Assembly: GCA_958423465.1 (NCBI GenBank)
Contig: CATZRD010000003.1
Location: forward strand, 1 to 64,000
Origin: an uncultured Oscillospiraceae bacterium
GTDB taxonomy: Bacteria; Bacillota; Clostridia; Oscillospirales; Oscillospiraceae
Length of the DNA stretch: 64,000 nucleotides
Reading direction: 5' to 3'
The notes beneath the pieces are model-generated. The model made no database searches. It was not told the origin of the DNA and saw nothing but the letters and a program-made list of their open reading frames with translations. Each line of letters opens with the position of its first letter. Positions within the stretch are counted from its first letter, which is position 1. The position numbers were made by a program, and so were the translations under genes. Of this stretch, positions 7,496 through 14,709 are shown piece by piece.

Positions 7496-9952
7496 TCAGT
7501 CGGCGGTAGACCCGGACTGGCCCATCTGCACCGTGACCACGGTGCCCGCGGGGACCTGGGTCCCCTCCGCCAGGGACTGATTGATGGCCTTGATGCCGCT
7601 GCCCTCGCCGGTGGCGCCGGTGGTCTTGAGGATCAGCCCCGCGTTGGTCAGGGCCGTGTTCGCCTTGGCGGCGGAGAGACCCAGCACGTTGGGCACGGTA
7701 CACAGCTCCTGGGACTTCTCCGCGCCCATGTAGAGGATGATCTCCGCGCTCACCGGGACGATGGCCCCGCCCAGAGGCGTCTGGTCGGTAACGGTATCCC
7801 CGTCGCCCACCACCCGGTAGCTGTCAAAGCCGTACTGGGCCAGCTTTTCCGCCGCCTCCGCCTCGCTGAGGCCCACCACATAGGGGACGGTGGCCTCCGC
7901 GGCGGTCATCTGGTCCTCGGTGTACTGGGGCGCGACGCCCAGATAGGGCAGGATATCGCTCATGATGGAGGAAGCGGTGGGGGCCACCATATTGCCGCCG
8001 GACACATAGGTCCCGGTAAAGCGGGAAGGGGTGTCCAGGGTCAGCAGCATGATGACCTGGGGGTCGTCGGCGGGGGCGAAGCACAGGAAGGACACGACCA
8101 CCTCGTTATAGCCGTTTTCGTCCTTGATGCCGGTCTTATCGGCGGTGCCGGTCTTGCCCCCCACCCGGTAGCCCGCCACCTGGCCGTTGCGGCCGGTGCC
8201 GTCGGACACCACATATTCCAGGATGTCCCGGACGGTGGCGCTGGTCTCCTCGCTGATGACCTGGCGCACCGGGGTTGCGTCGTGCTTATAGACCACGTTG
8301 CCGTCGCCGTCCAGCTCCTTCTCCACGATGTAGGGCTGATACAGATAGCCGCCGTTGATGCAGGCCGCCTGGGCGGAGATGAGGGCGATGGGGGTGACGT
8401 TGAAGGTCTGGCCGAAGGCGTAGGAGGCCAGGTTCACCTCGGCGGAGCCCAGGACCTTGGCGCTGGCCGCGATGCCGGTGGCCTCGCCGTTGAGCTCGAT
8501 GCCCGTAGGCTCCGTGAGGCCAAAGGCGTCCATGTACTCCCGGAAGGTCTGGGCCCCCACGCTGAGGCCGATGCGGATAAAGGCCGGGTTGCAGGAATTG
8601 GCCGTGGCCTCCTTCAGGCTCTGGTGGCCGTGGCCCGCCTTTTTGGAGCAGTATATGGGCTTGGGCCAACCGCCTACCCGGACGGAGCCGGAGCAGTCGA
8701 AGGTGCTGGCGGTGGTGATGGCGCCCTCCTCCAGGGCCATGGACAGCGTCAGGACCTTGAAGGTGGAACCGGGCTCGTAGGTGTCGTTGATGGCCTTGCT
8801 GCGCCACTGCTTCTGCTGGAGCTGGCCCAGCAGCTCCAGATACGCCTCCGTGTGGACCGGCTCTGTCTCCCCGCCGGTCTCGCCGGTCTGCTCCCCTTCG
8901 CCGGTCTCGCCGGAAGGGGCGCTTCCCTCCGGCTGGACCCCGTCGGCCTCCGCCAGCTGCTGCTGGAAGCCCTCGTCATAGACGGCCTGGGCGTTGTTGG
9001 GATCGTAGGTGGGATTGGAGGCGATGGCCAGCACCGCCCCGCTGCGGGGGTCCAGCACCACGCCGGAGGCGCCGTATTTGGCCCCGTACCGGGACACCAT
9101 ATCCGCCAGCCCCCGCTCCAGGAAGTACTGGATATTGCTGTCCAGGGTGAGCTGGAGGCTGTGGCCGTCCTTGGCGTCGTAGTACTGCTCGTATTGGAAC
9201 AGCAGCTCCCGGCTCAGGCCGTCCTTGGCGGTGACGGTGAGGCCGTCGGACCCCTCCAGGGCGTCGTCATAGATGGCCTCCAGACCGTAAGCGCCGTGGT
9301 TCTCGCTGTTGACGAAGCCCAGGACGTGGGCCGCCAGAGAGTTGTGGAGATAGTAGCGCTTGGAGTCGCTGGACAGGTGGATGCCGGTGATGGTGATGCC
9401 AAGGTCGTTGTCCTTGATGAAGGAGCGGATCTTGTCCCCGATGTTCTTGTCCACCCGCTTGCGCAGCATCTCGTACTGACTGCTGGTTTTCTCCAGCCGC
9501 TTGTAGATGGTCTCCTCGTCCATCTCCAGGATCTCCGCCAGATTTTTCGCGATGGCGTCCTTGTACTCCTGGCCAGTGGGGGGCAGCTTCTCCCCCTCCT
9601 TCAGGCCCTTGGCAATTTTCTTCTCCCGGGCCTTATCCAGATCCTTGGCCCGCTGGTCGATGACCATGGGGTCCAGAAACACCGTGTCCGCCGTGGCGGA
9701 AATGGCTAGGATCTCCCCGTTGCGGTCGTAGATGGTCCCCCGGGAGGCGGAGATCGTCGTGCTCTTGGTCTGCTGCTTGGAGGCCCGCTCCTGCAGCTCC
9801 TCATGCTGCCGGATCATGAGGGTATAGAGCTGGGTGAACAGCGCCGCGAAGGTCACGACGCCCAGCAGGATCATCAGGCACAGGCTCCTGCGCTGGATGG
9901 TCAGCTTCGCCCGGCGGGCGGCGTCCGTTTTCTTCCTCTGCTCCTTTGCCAT
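7496..9952 (-). CDS. Class B penicillin-binding protein with PASTA domains (SpoVD/FtsI type)
   Basis: An 818-residue D,D-transpeptidase that cross-links septal or spore peptidoglycan. It has a short basic cytoplasmic tail, one N-terminal transmembrane anchor (about residues 25-45), a dimerisation domain, then the transpeptidase motifs in order: SxxK in YEPGSTFKV, SxN in TANSCNPAF and KTG in VGGKTGTAD. Two PASTA repeats close the protein, beginning VPYVVGLSEAEAAEKLAQYG and TVPNVLGLSAAKANTALTNA. The start at 9952 follows GAGGAGGAG and drops five residues of open frame. An acidic linker rich in Gly, Glu and Thr (EGEQTGETGGETEP) interrupts the transpeptidase domain. Whether it works in vegetative division (PBP2B) or only in sporulation (SpoVD) cannot be decided; no second PBP is adjacent. 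Confidence 0.9.
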   Translation of the reverse strand: MAKEQRKKTDAARRAKLTIQRRSLCLMILLGVVTFAALFTQLYTLMIRQHEELQERASKQQTKSTTISASRGTIYDRNGEILAISATADTVFLDPMVIDQRAKDLDKAREKKIAKGLKEGEKLPPTGQEYKDAIAKNLAEILEMDEETIYKRLEKTSSQYEMLRKRVDKNIGDKIRSFIKDNDLGITITGIHLSSDSKRYYLHNSLAAHVLGFVNSENHGAYGLEAIYDDALEGSDGLTVTAKDGLSRELLFQYEQYYDAKDGHSLQLTLDSNIQYFLERGLADMVSRYGAKYGASGVVLDPRSGAVLAIASNPTYDPNNAQAVYDEGFQQQLAEADGVQPEGSAPSGETGEGEQTGETGGETEPVHTEAYLELLGQLQQKQWRSKAINDTYEPGSTFKVLTLSMALEEGAITTASTFDCSGSVRVGGWPKPIYCSKKAGHGHQSLKEATANSCNPAFIRIGLSVGAQTFREYMDAFGLTEPTGIELNGEATGIAASAKVLGSAEVNLASYAFGQTFNVTPIALISAQAACINGGYLYQPYIVEKELDGDGNVVYKHDATPVRQVISEETSATVRDILEYVVSDGTGRNGQVAGYRVGGKTGTADKTGIKDENGYNEVVVSFLCFAPADDPQVIMLLTLDTPSRFTGTYVSGGNMVAPTASSIMSDILPYLGVAPQYTEDQMTAAEATVPYVVGLSEAEAAEKLAQYGFDSYRVVGDGDTVTDQTPLGGAIVPVSAEIILYMGAEKSQELCTVPNVLGLSAAKANTALTNAGLILKTTGATGEGSGIKAINQSLAEGTQVPAGTVVTVQMGQSGSTAD

Positions 9953-10120
9953 GGGTCTCCTCCTCATCCGGGTCCGGTCCCCCCGGGGCAGTCCGGGGGG
10001 AGGAACAGCAAGCAGGGAGCAAGAGGTCTGAGCCTCTTACTCCCCGGTATCCTTCTTCCGGCGCAGCCGCCCGGGACAACGACCGTATCGGCGCGCCTCA
10101 TCACTTGATTATACTTTTCC

Positions 10121-10711
10121 TCAGCGGAAATATTCCAGCACGGTGTACACACTTTTGCTGACGGTGGCGGCGATCCGGCTGAAAACGCCGGCCTCCGGGG
10201 CGTTGTAGGTCACCGCCCGGTCCTGGCCCGGCAGATCCAGATAAATGATCTGGCTGTCCGAGGGCTGGCTCATGCCGGCGGCCTGGGCCGCATCCTTCAC
10301 GGTGGCCAGATCGAAGGCCTGCTCGTACTGGGCCAGCAGGGCCACCTGCTCCACCTCCAGCTGGCTGATCTCCGACTTCATCTGGACGATCTCGCCGGAG
10401 ATGGTGTTCAGATGCACATAGCACAGCAGCAGGCACACCAGCATCCCCGCCGCCAGAGCGAAGCCCGCCACCGCCGCCAGAGACACCTTCTGGGCGGGAC
10501 GGACGGTGGATTTCACCTCCGCCCGCCGCCGGGCGATCTGGTCCGAGCGGGACTCCTGCCGCCGGCGGTACTGCTGGTCGAAGTCCAGCTGGCCGCTGGT
10601 CTCCAGCTGCCGCTGCAGCTCCTGGCTGTCCAGCTTCCGGGCCAGGTTCCCGTCCACCACGCCGGGGGTATGGTATCTGCGTCTGGCGGTAGTTCTGTTC
10701 TGAGCGGCCAT
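10121..10711 (-). CDS. FtsL-like septum formation protein
   Basis: A 196-residue bitopic protein occupying the ftsL slot between rsmH and the PBP. It has a ~105-residue charged cytoplasmic part, one transmembrane helix (VSLAAVAGFALAAGMLVCLL and following) and a coiled-coil segment immediately outside (TISGEIVQMKSEISQLEVEQ). That is the FtsL/DivIC layout, in which the coiled coil pairs with FtsB/DivIC and FtsQ. The long cytoplasmic tail and the ~65-residue tail after the coil make it larger than the ~120 residues of B. subtilis FtsL. Assigned by position and topology, since FtsL sequences are poorly conserved. Confidence 0.7.
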   Translation of the reverse strand: MAAQNRTTARRRYHTPGVVDGNLARKLDSQELQRQLETSGQLDFDQQYRRRQESRSDQIARRRAEVKSTVRPAQKVSLAAVAGFALAAGMLVCLLLCYVHLNTISGEIVQMKSEISQLEVEQVALLAQYEQAFDLATVKDAAQAAGMSQPSDSQIIYLDLPGQDRAVTYNAPEAGVFSRIAATVSKSVYTVLEYFR

Positions 10712-10767
10712 GAGCGGCTTCCTCCTTATCGCTTCGTATCTCCATCCCGCCGGGGCGGGTCACGGTA

Positions 10768-11712
10768 TCAGAACGGGGTCCTCCGGGCCACCCGCAGCTT
10801 GGCGCTGCGGGCCCTGGGATTTTCGGTCAGCTCCGCCTCGCCGGCGGTGATGGGCTTGCGGTTCACCAGCTCCAGCTTGGGCTTCTTGCCGCACACGCAC
10901 ACCGGAAACTGGGGCGGGCAGGTGCAGCCTGTGGCCAGCTCCCGCATGGTCTGCTTGACGATCCGGTCCTCCAGGCTGTGGAAGGTAATCACCGCCAGCC
11001 GCCCGCCGGGCTTCAGGCCCCGGACCGCCGCCTCCAGCATGGGGGGCAGCTCGTCCAGCTCGCCGTTGACAGCGATGCGGACGGCCTGAAAGGCGCGTTT
11101 GGCCGGGTGCTGCTTCTCCCGCAGGGCCTGGGGCGGCATGGCGGACCGGACGGTCTCCGCCAGCTCCAGGGTGGTCTCGATGCTCCGCTCCTCCCGGCGC
11201 TTCACGATGGCCCGGGCGATCTGGGGGGCGTAGCGCTCCTCGCCGTACTCGTAGAGGATCCGCCGCAGCTCCTCATAGCTCCACCCGTTCACCACCTCCC
11301 GGGCGGTGAGGGGGGCGGAGCGGTCCATGCGCATATCCAGCGGCGCGTCGTGCATATAGCTGAAGCCCCGCTCCGGCTGGTCCAGCTGGGGGGAGGATAC
11401 CCCCAGATCGAAGAGCATCCCGTCGGCCTTGTCCACGCCCGCCTCCCGGAGCACGTCCTCCAGCCGGCTGAAATTGGCGTGGACCGGGGTGAAGCGGTCC
11501 CCGAACTCCCGCAGCCGCTCCCTGGCGGCGTCGATGGCGGCCATGTCCCGGTCGATTCCAATGAGGCGGCCGGTGTTCAGGCGGCGGAGGATCTCGATGG
11601 AGTGGCCTCCCCGGCCCAGCGTTCCGTCCACATACACGCCGTCGGGACGAATATCCAGCGCCTCCAGGCACTCCGCCAGCAGCACGGGCCGGTGCCCGTA
11701 ATCCTTCTCCAT
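10768..11712 (-). CDS. rsmH: 16S rRNA (cytosine(1402)-N(4))-methyltransferase RsmH
   Basis: A 314-residue SAM-dependent enzyme that methylates C1402 of 16S rRNA in the decoding centre. It starts MEKDYGHRPVLLAECLEALD; the SAM-binding loop is YVDGTLGRGGHSIEILRR, and downstream conserved pieces include LFDLGVSSPQLDQPERGFSY and AVITFHSLEDRIVKQ. Its start is one base from the mraZ stop, so the two are translationally close. A C-x5-C-x-C cluster (CTCPPQFPVCVCG) near the C-terminus is usual in clostridial members. Confidence 0.96.
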   Translation of the reverse strand: MEKDYGHRPVLLAECLEALDIRPDGVYVDGTLGRGGHSIEILRRLNTGRLIGIDRDMAAIDAARERLREFGDRFTPVHANFSRLEDVLREAGVDKADGMLFDLGVSSPQLDQPERGFSYMHDAPLDMRMDRSAPLTAREVVNGWSYEELRRILYEYGEERYAPQIARAIVKRREERSIETTLELAETVRSAMPPQALREKQHPAKRAFQAVRIAVNGELDELPPMLEAAVRGLKPGGRLAVITFHSLEDRIVKQTMRELATGCTCPPQFPVCVCGKKPKLELVNRKPITAGEAELTENPRARSAKLRVARRTPF

Positions 11713-11713
11713 A

Positions 11714-12130
11714 TCAGAACTCCAGCTCCGTCAGAGTCTCCAGCAGGTAGTCCGACTCCATGGCGGCCTTCTCGATGGCGCGCCACCGGTCCGGGTTCCA
11801 CAGCTCCACGGACTTCACCGCGCCGTTGATGACCACTTCCCGGTCCAGCGCCGCGTATTCCCGCAGATTGGCGGGGATCAGGATGCGGCCCTGACTGTCC
11901 GGCTGACACTCGGCGGCGTTGGCGAACAGCACCCGGACCTTCCGGGCCTGGGCCAGAGACAGGGTATCGTATTTTTCCAGGAGCTGCTCCCACTTGCTGT
12001 CGCTGTACACCGACAGGCAGCCGTCCAGACCGATGGTGACATAAAACACGTCTCCCAGCTGTTCCCGGAACTTTGCGGGGATGAAAAGGCGTCCTTTCGC
12101 GTCAATATTATGCTGATATTTCCCGATCAA
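11714..12130 (-). CDS. mraZ: Transcriptional regulator MraZ
   Basis: A 138-residue two-domain (SpoVT/AbrB-like) DNA-binding protein that represses the dcw operon from boxes in its own leader. The frame is open for 35 further codons upstream, but family proteins begin LIGKYQHNIDAKGRLFIPAKFR, and here that leucine is a TTG codon at 12128-12130 with AGGAGAGGGGG about 8 bases upstream. Both half-domains carry the DxKGR/DxQGR signature (NIDAKGRLFIPA and QPDSQGRILIPA). It is the first gene of the cluster, directly downstream of the promoter and repeats described separately. Confidence 0.93.
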   Translation of the reverse strand: MIGKYQHNIDAKGRLFIPAKFREQLGDVFYVTIGLDGCLSVYSDSKWEQLLEKYDTLSLAQARKVRVLFANAAECQPDSQGRILIPANLREYAALDREVVINGAVKSVELWNPDRWRAIEKAAMESDYLLETLTELEF

Positions 12131-12220
12131 CGCCTCCGCCCCCTCTCCTGTTCTGTCTCGTTCATGGCAGCGGTGAAAGGCCCCGGGCCCCATCCGGGCC
12201 GCCGGTTTGTGGGTTCTGGC

Positions 12221-12247
12221 GCTACTTTCCACCACTTTCCACCACTA
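12221..12247 (-). promoter_or_regulatory. MraZ operator (tandem 10-bp repeats)
   Basis: On the minus strand the 10-mer GTGGTGGAAA occurs twice head to tail, followed by GTAGCGCC. MraZ proteins bind direct TGG-containing repeats spaced by one helical turn just ahead of mraZ, so this is very likely the autoregulatory site. It begins at the predicted transcription start, so bound MraZ would block initiation or escape. Confidence 0.8.
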
Positions 12248-12254
12248 CATTGTC

Positions 12255-12283
12255 AGTATACGGCACGGCGTCCAGAAATGCAA
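12255..12283 (-). promoter_or_regulatory. Sigma-A promoter of the dcw cluster
   Basis: TTGCAT (12278-12283) and TATACT (12255-12260) on the minus strand are separated by exactly 17 bases. The predicted start near 12248 falls at the edge of the MraZ repeats. This is the only strong promoter seen for mraZ-rsmH-ftsL-PBP. Confidence 0.8.
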
Positions 12284-12385
12284 GGGGCAATTTTTGATTT
12301 TTTCTCATCAAAACCAGTAGGTTTTGCACGAAAAGGCCCTCTTTTCCGCATTTTGAACAGGCGTTCTAATTAGCCGGCAAAGAGA

Positions 12386-12425
12386 CGGACGAGGCGGGCA
12401 CAAGATATTGTGCCCGCCTCGTCCG
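12386..12425 (-). terminator. Perfect 18-bp hairpin, probable terminator
   Basis: CGGACGAGGCGGGCACAA and its exact complement flank a GATA loop. It follows the coiled-coil gene ending at 12499 and separates that operon from the dcw promoter. The downstream tract on the minus strand (TCTCTTTG) is only modestly U-rich. The rest of the 12,284-12,498 gap shows no other feature. Confidence 0.7.
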
Positions 12426-12498
12426 AAGCTACTATGTATAGTTTTCGCCTGGAATCCCCCGGCCTGTCCCGGAGAAATTTTGTACAAGTCTACAAAAT

Positions 12499-13023
12499 TC
12501 AGTTCTGCTTTTTGTCGGTTCCTCTAGCCTGGGCGTCCAGCTGGGCCTTCTGCGCCTGAAGCTGCTCGTTGGACGCGGAGCGGAAGCGGGCGCGGGAGTC
12601 CCGAATCTCCTCCAGGGCCATCTGGATGGCCTCCTCCGTGCGGCGCAGGGCGTCGTCGGTGTACTCGTTGGTGACGGTGATCATGGTGCGGCGGCGCTCC
12701 TCCGCCCGGGTCACGATGTCGTGGGCCTTGTCCCGGGCGGCCCGGGTGATCTCGCTCTCCCCCACGATGGTCTTGGCGTCCAGGTCCGCCTGACGGCGGA
12801 TCTTCTCCGCCTCCTTCTTGGCGTTCTCCACGAACTCGTCCCGGGCGCGGATCAGGTCCTGGGCCTTTTTCAGCTCCAGGGGGAGCTGGCCCTTCAGCTC
12901 GTCCAGCAGGTCCAGCGCCTCCTCCCGGACGATAATGCACTTATCCGGCGCCATGAGCACGCCCTTGGCCCCATCGATCATCTCGTAGAGAACGTCGATC
13001 AAATACTGTACATCGTTTGCCAT
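12499..13023 (-). CDS. Coiled-coil protein of unknown function (DivIVA/ATPase-like)
   Basis: A 174-residue soluble protein that is almost entirely charged helix, with a long coiled coil from about residue 50 to 165 (KKAQDLIRARDEFVENAKKE and following). The N-terminus (MANDVQYLIDVLYEMIDGAK) is more ordered. Clostridial proteins of this kind sit next to coaD and rsmD and are often labelled ATPase or DivIVA-like without evidence. No nucleotide-binding motif is visible. It lies 3 bases after coaD, so it is probably co-expressed. Function unknown. Confidence 0.6.
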   Translation of the reverse strand: MANDVQYLIDVLYEMIDGAKGVLMAPDKCIIVREEALDLLDELKGQLPLELKKAQDLIRARDEFVENAKKEAEKIRRQADLDAKTIVGESEITRAARDKAHDIVTRAEERRRTMITVTNEYTDDALRRTEEAIQMALEEIRDSRARFRSASNEQLQAQKAQLDAQARGTDKKQN

Positions 13024-13026
13024 AGC

Positions 13027-13515
13027 TTACTGTACCTTCCCTTCCGTCATTGTCATAAGCATCGCCGCCGTACCGGCGGGTACATAATTCTCCAGGTCCT
13101 GATGATAGCGGATCATCTCCCTCACCATGGTGGAGCTGATGTGCAGGTGCTCCGCCCGGGCGGGCAGCAGCACCGTGTCCAGGGCCGGCTCCAGCGCCCG
13201 GTTGATCTGGGACATCTGATATTCCCAGTCAAAATCCCCGCCGCCGCGCAGGCCCTTTACCAGGGCGCAGGCCCCGGTCCTCCGGGCGAAGTCCGCCAGC
13301 AGCCCGGTCCAAACCTCCGCCCGGACGTTGGGCAGGCCCTCCACCGCCCGGCGCACCAGCGCCAGCCGCTGGTCCGGCGTGAACATGGGGTGTTTTTCCC
13401 CGTTGACCATGACGCACACCACCACCTGATCGAACAGGGCGGCGGCCCGCCGGATCAGGTCCAGGTGGCCCACGGTGATGGGGTCGAAGCTGCCGGGACA
13501 GACGGCGATCCTCAT
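13027..13515 (-). CDS. coaD: Phosphopantetheine adenylyltransferase CoaD
   Basis: A 162-residue nucleotidyltransferase that makes dephospho-CoA from 4'-phosphopantetheine and ATP. It opens MRIAVCPGSFDPITVGHLD, containing the GSFDP and T/HxGH nucleotide-binding motifs. LVKGLRGGGDFDWEYQMSQI and the end motif ISSTMVREMI are also canonical. Its ATG overlaps the rsmD stop by four bases, indicating translational coupling; the rsmD-coaD pair is widespread in Firmicutes. Confidence 0.95.
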   Translation of the reverse strand: MRIAVCPGSFDPITVGHLDLIRRAAALFDQVVVCVMVNGEKHPMFTPDQRLALVRRAVEGLPNVRAEVWTGLLADFARRTGACALVKGLRGGGDFDWEYQMSQINRALEPALDTVLLPARAEHLHISSTMVREMIRYHQDLENYVPAGTAAMLMTMTEGKVQ

Positions 13516-14063
13516 AGCGCTTCCTCCCGGTGATACAGAGTGATCTTCACCGTGCCGTACCGGTAGTCCCGGCCCCGGACACAGCGGCCCGCCCGCTCCG
13601 GCATCGCCTGCTTCGCGGGGGACTCACAGATGATTATACCATGGTCCGATAAAATGTCAAACTGAGAAATGGCGGAAAGCACCGATTCCCAGAGCCCGGC
13701 GGCGTAGGGCGGATCCACAAAGATCAGATCGAACCGCTCCCCCGCCGACCGGAGATAGGCCAGGGCCTCGCCGCAGACCACCGACGCCCGGTCTCCCAGG
13801 CCCGTGGCCGCCAGATTTTCCCGCACCAGGGCGGCGGCCTGCCGCCGGCTGTCCACGAACACCGCCCGGTCCGCCCCCCGGCTCAGGGCCTCGATCCCCA
13901 TTTGTCCGGTGCCGGCGAAGAGGTCCAGCGCCCGGCGCCCCTGGATCTGGAACTGAAGGATATTGAATACGCCCTCCTTCACCCGTTCCGAGGTAGGGCG
14001 GGTCTCCAGGCCCTCCAGCGTTTTCAGCCGCCGGCCCCGGGCGGAGCCAGTGATCACGCGCAT
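13512..14063 (-). CDS. rsmD: 16S rRNA (guanine(966)-N(2))-methyltransferase RsmD
   Basis: A 183-residue SAM-dependent methyltransferase for G966 of 16S rRNA. It begins MRVITGSARGRRLKTLEGLE, has the SAM site LDLFAGTGQMGIEALSRGA and the catalytic FVDPPYAAGL (DPPY). The ATG at 14063 has GGAGGAGCGT upstream; a 24-residue open-frame extension is rejected. It is the first gene of the operon rsmD-coaD-coiled-coil protein. Confidence 0.94.
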   Translation of the reverse strand: MRVITGSARGRRLKTLEGLETRPTSERVKEGVFNILQFQIQGRRALDLFAGTGQMGIEALSRGADRAVFVDSRRQAAALVRENLAATGLGDRASVVCGEALAYLRSAGERFDLIFVDPPYAAGLWESVLSAISQFDILSDHGIIICESPAKQAMPERAGRCVRGRDYRYGTVKITLYHREEAL

Positions 14064-14149
14064 ACGCTCCTCCTCACGTCCCGCAGCGGAAACTGCCCGG
14101 AAATAGGGCCTCGCTCCGCCGGGGATACTGGTCATGTGCCGTCTTTTTT

Positions 14150-14178
14150 ATCATATGTCAAATGGGCGGTTTTTTCAA
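14150..14178 (-). promoter_or_regulatory. Sigma-A promoter for rsmD-coaD
   Basis: Minus-strand TTGAAA (14173-14178) and TATGAT (14150-14155) with a 17-base spacer, about 80 bases upstream of rsmD. It is divergent from the Asp23 promoter at 14228-14256. Confidence 0.6.
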
Positions 14179-14227
14179 GTAGGAAACCGCAGTTTTTTGG
14201 GCAAAAGGCGGATTGCGTGATTGCCAC

Positions 14228-14256
14228 TTGTTATCCCGGGAAAATTAGTATATAAT
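14228..14256 (+). promoter_or_regulatory. Sigma-A promoter for the Asp23-fakA-purA genes
   Basis: TTGTTA (14228-14233), 17 bases, TATAAT (14251-14256). The 12-mer around the -35 (ACTTGTTATCCC, 14226-14237) recurs exactly at the murI promoter, 18257-18268. Confidence 0.75.
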
Positions 14257-14337
14257 AGTAGACTGCAAATGCAGCAAGTTTACCCGGACCTGGTCCCGCC
14301 GGTCCGGACGACATTTTTCGCTGAAAGGATGTATTTC

Positions 14338-14703
14338 ATGATCAAGCTACAGACGCCCCAGGGCGAAACCAGCATCAGCGACGCCGTATTCACCAACATC
14401 ACCGGAAACGCCGCCACCAACTGCTTCGGCGTGAAGGGCATGGCCTTCCGTTCCATGACTGACGGTCTGGTCCACCTGCTGCGCAAGGAGGCCATGAGCA
14501 AGGGCGTCCAGGTCATTTACAACGAGGACGGCACCGTCTCCATCCGCCTCCACATCGTGGTGGAGCACGGCATCAATATCGCCGCCGCCTGCCGCTCCAT
14601 CATGAGCGAGGTCCAGTACAAGGTCAGCAAGTACACCGGCATCCCCGTCAAAAGTGTGGATGTGTACGTTGACTCTGTTGTGTCCAATTCCAAGGGGGTA
14701 TGA
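14338..14703 (+). CDS. Asp23/Gls24 family envelope-stress protein (YloU-like)
   Basis: A 121-residue small protein of the Asp23 family, opening MIKLQTPQGETSISDAVFTN and carrying the conserved second half VVEHGINIAAACRSIMSEVQ then TGIPVKSVDVYVDSVV. The ATG at 14338 is preceded by GAAAGGA at good spacing; an ATG nine bases earlier would abut the ribosome site. It ends seven bases before the DhaL-type kinase gene, reproducing the yloU-yloV pair of Bacillus. The biochemical role is not settled; some family members peripherally coat the membrane. Confidence 0.85.
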   Translation: MIKLQTPQGETSISDAVFTNITGNAATNCFGVKGMAFRSMTDGLVHLLRKEAMSKGVQVIYNEDGTVSIRLHIVVEHGINIAAACRSIMSEVQYKVSKYTGIPVKSVDVYVDSVVSNSKGV

Positions 14704-14709
14704 CCGGCC

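Noticed and set aside
10003..10120. Possible gene in the PBP-ftsL gap
   Set aside because: Short frames there lack ribosome sites and look like read-through of flanking genes in other frames.
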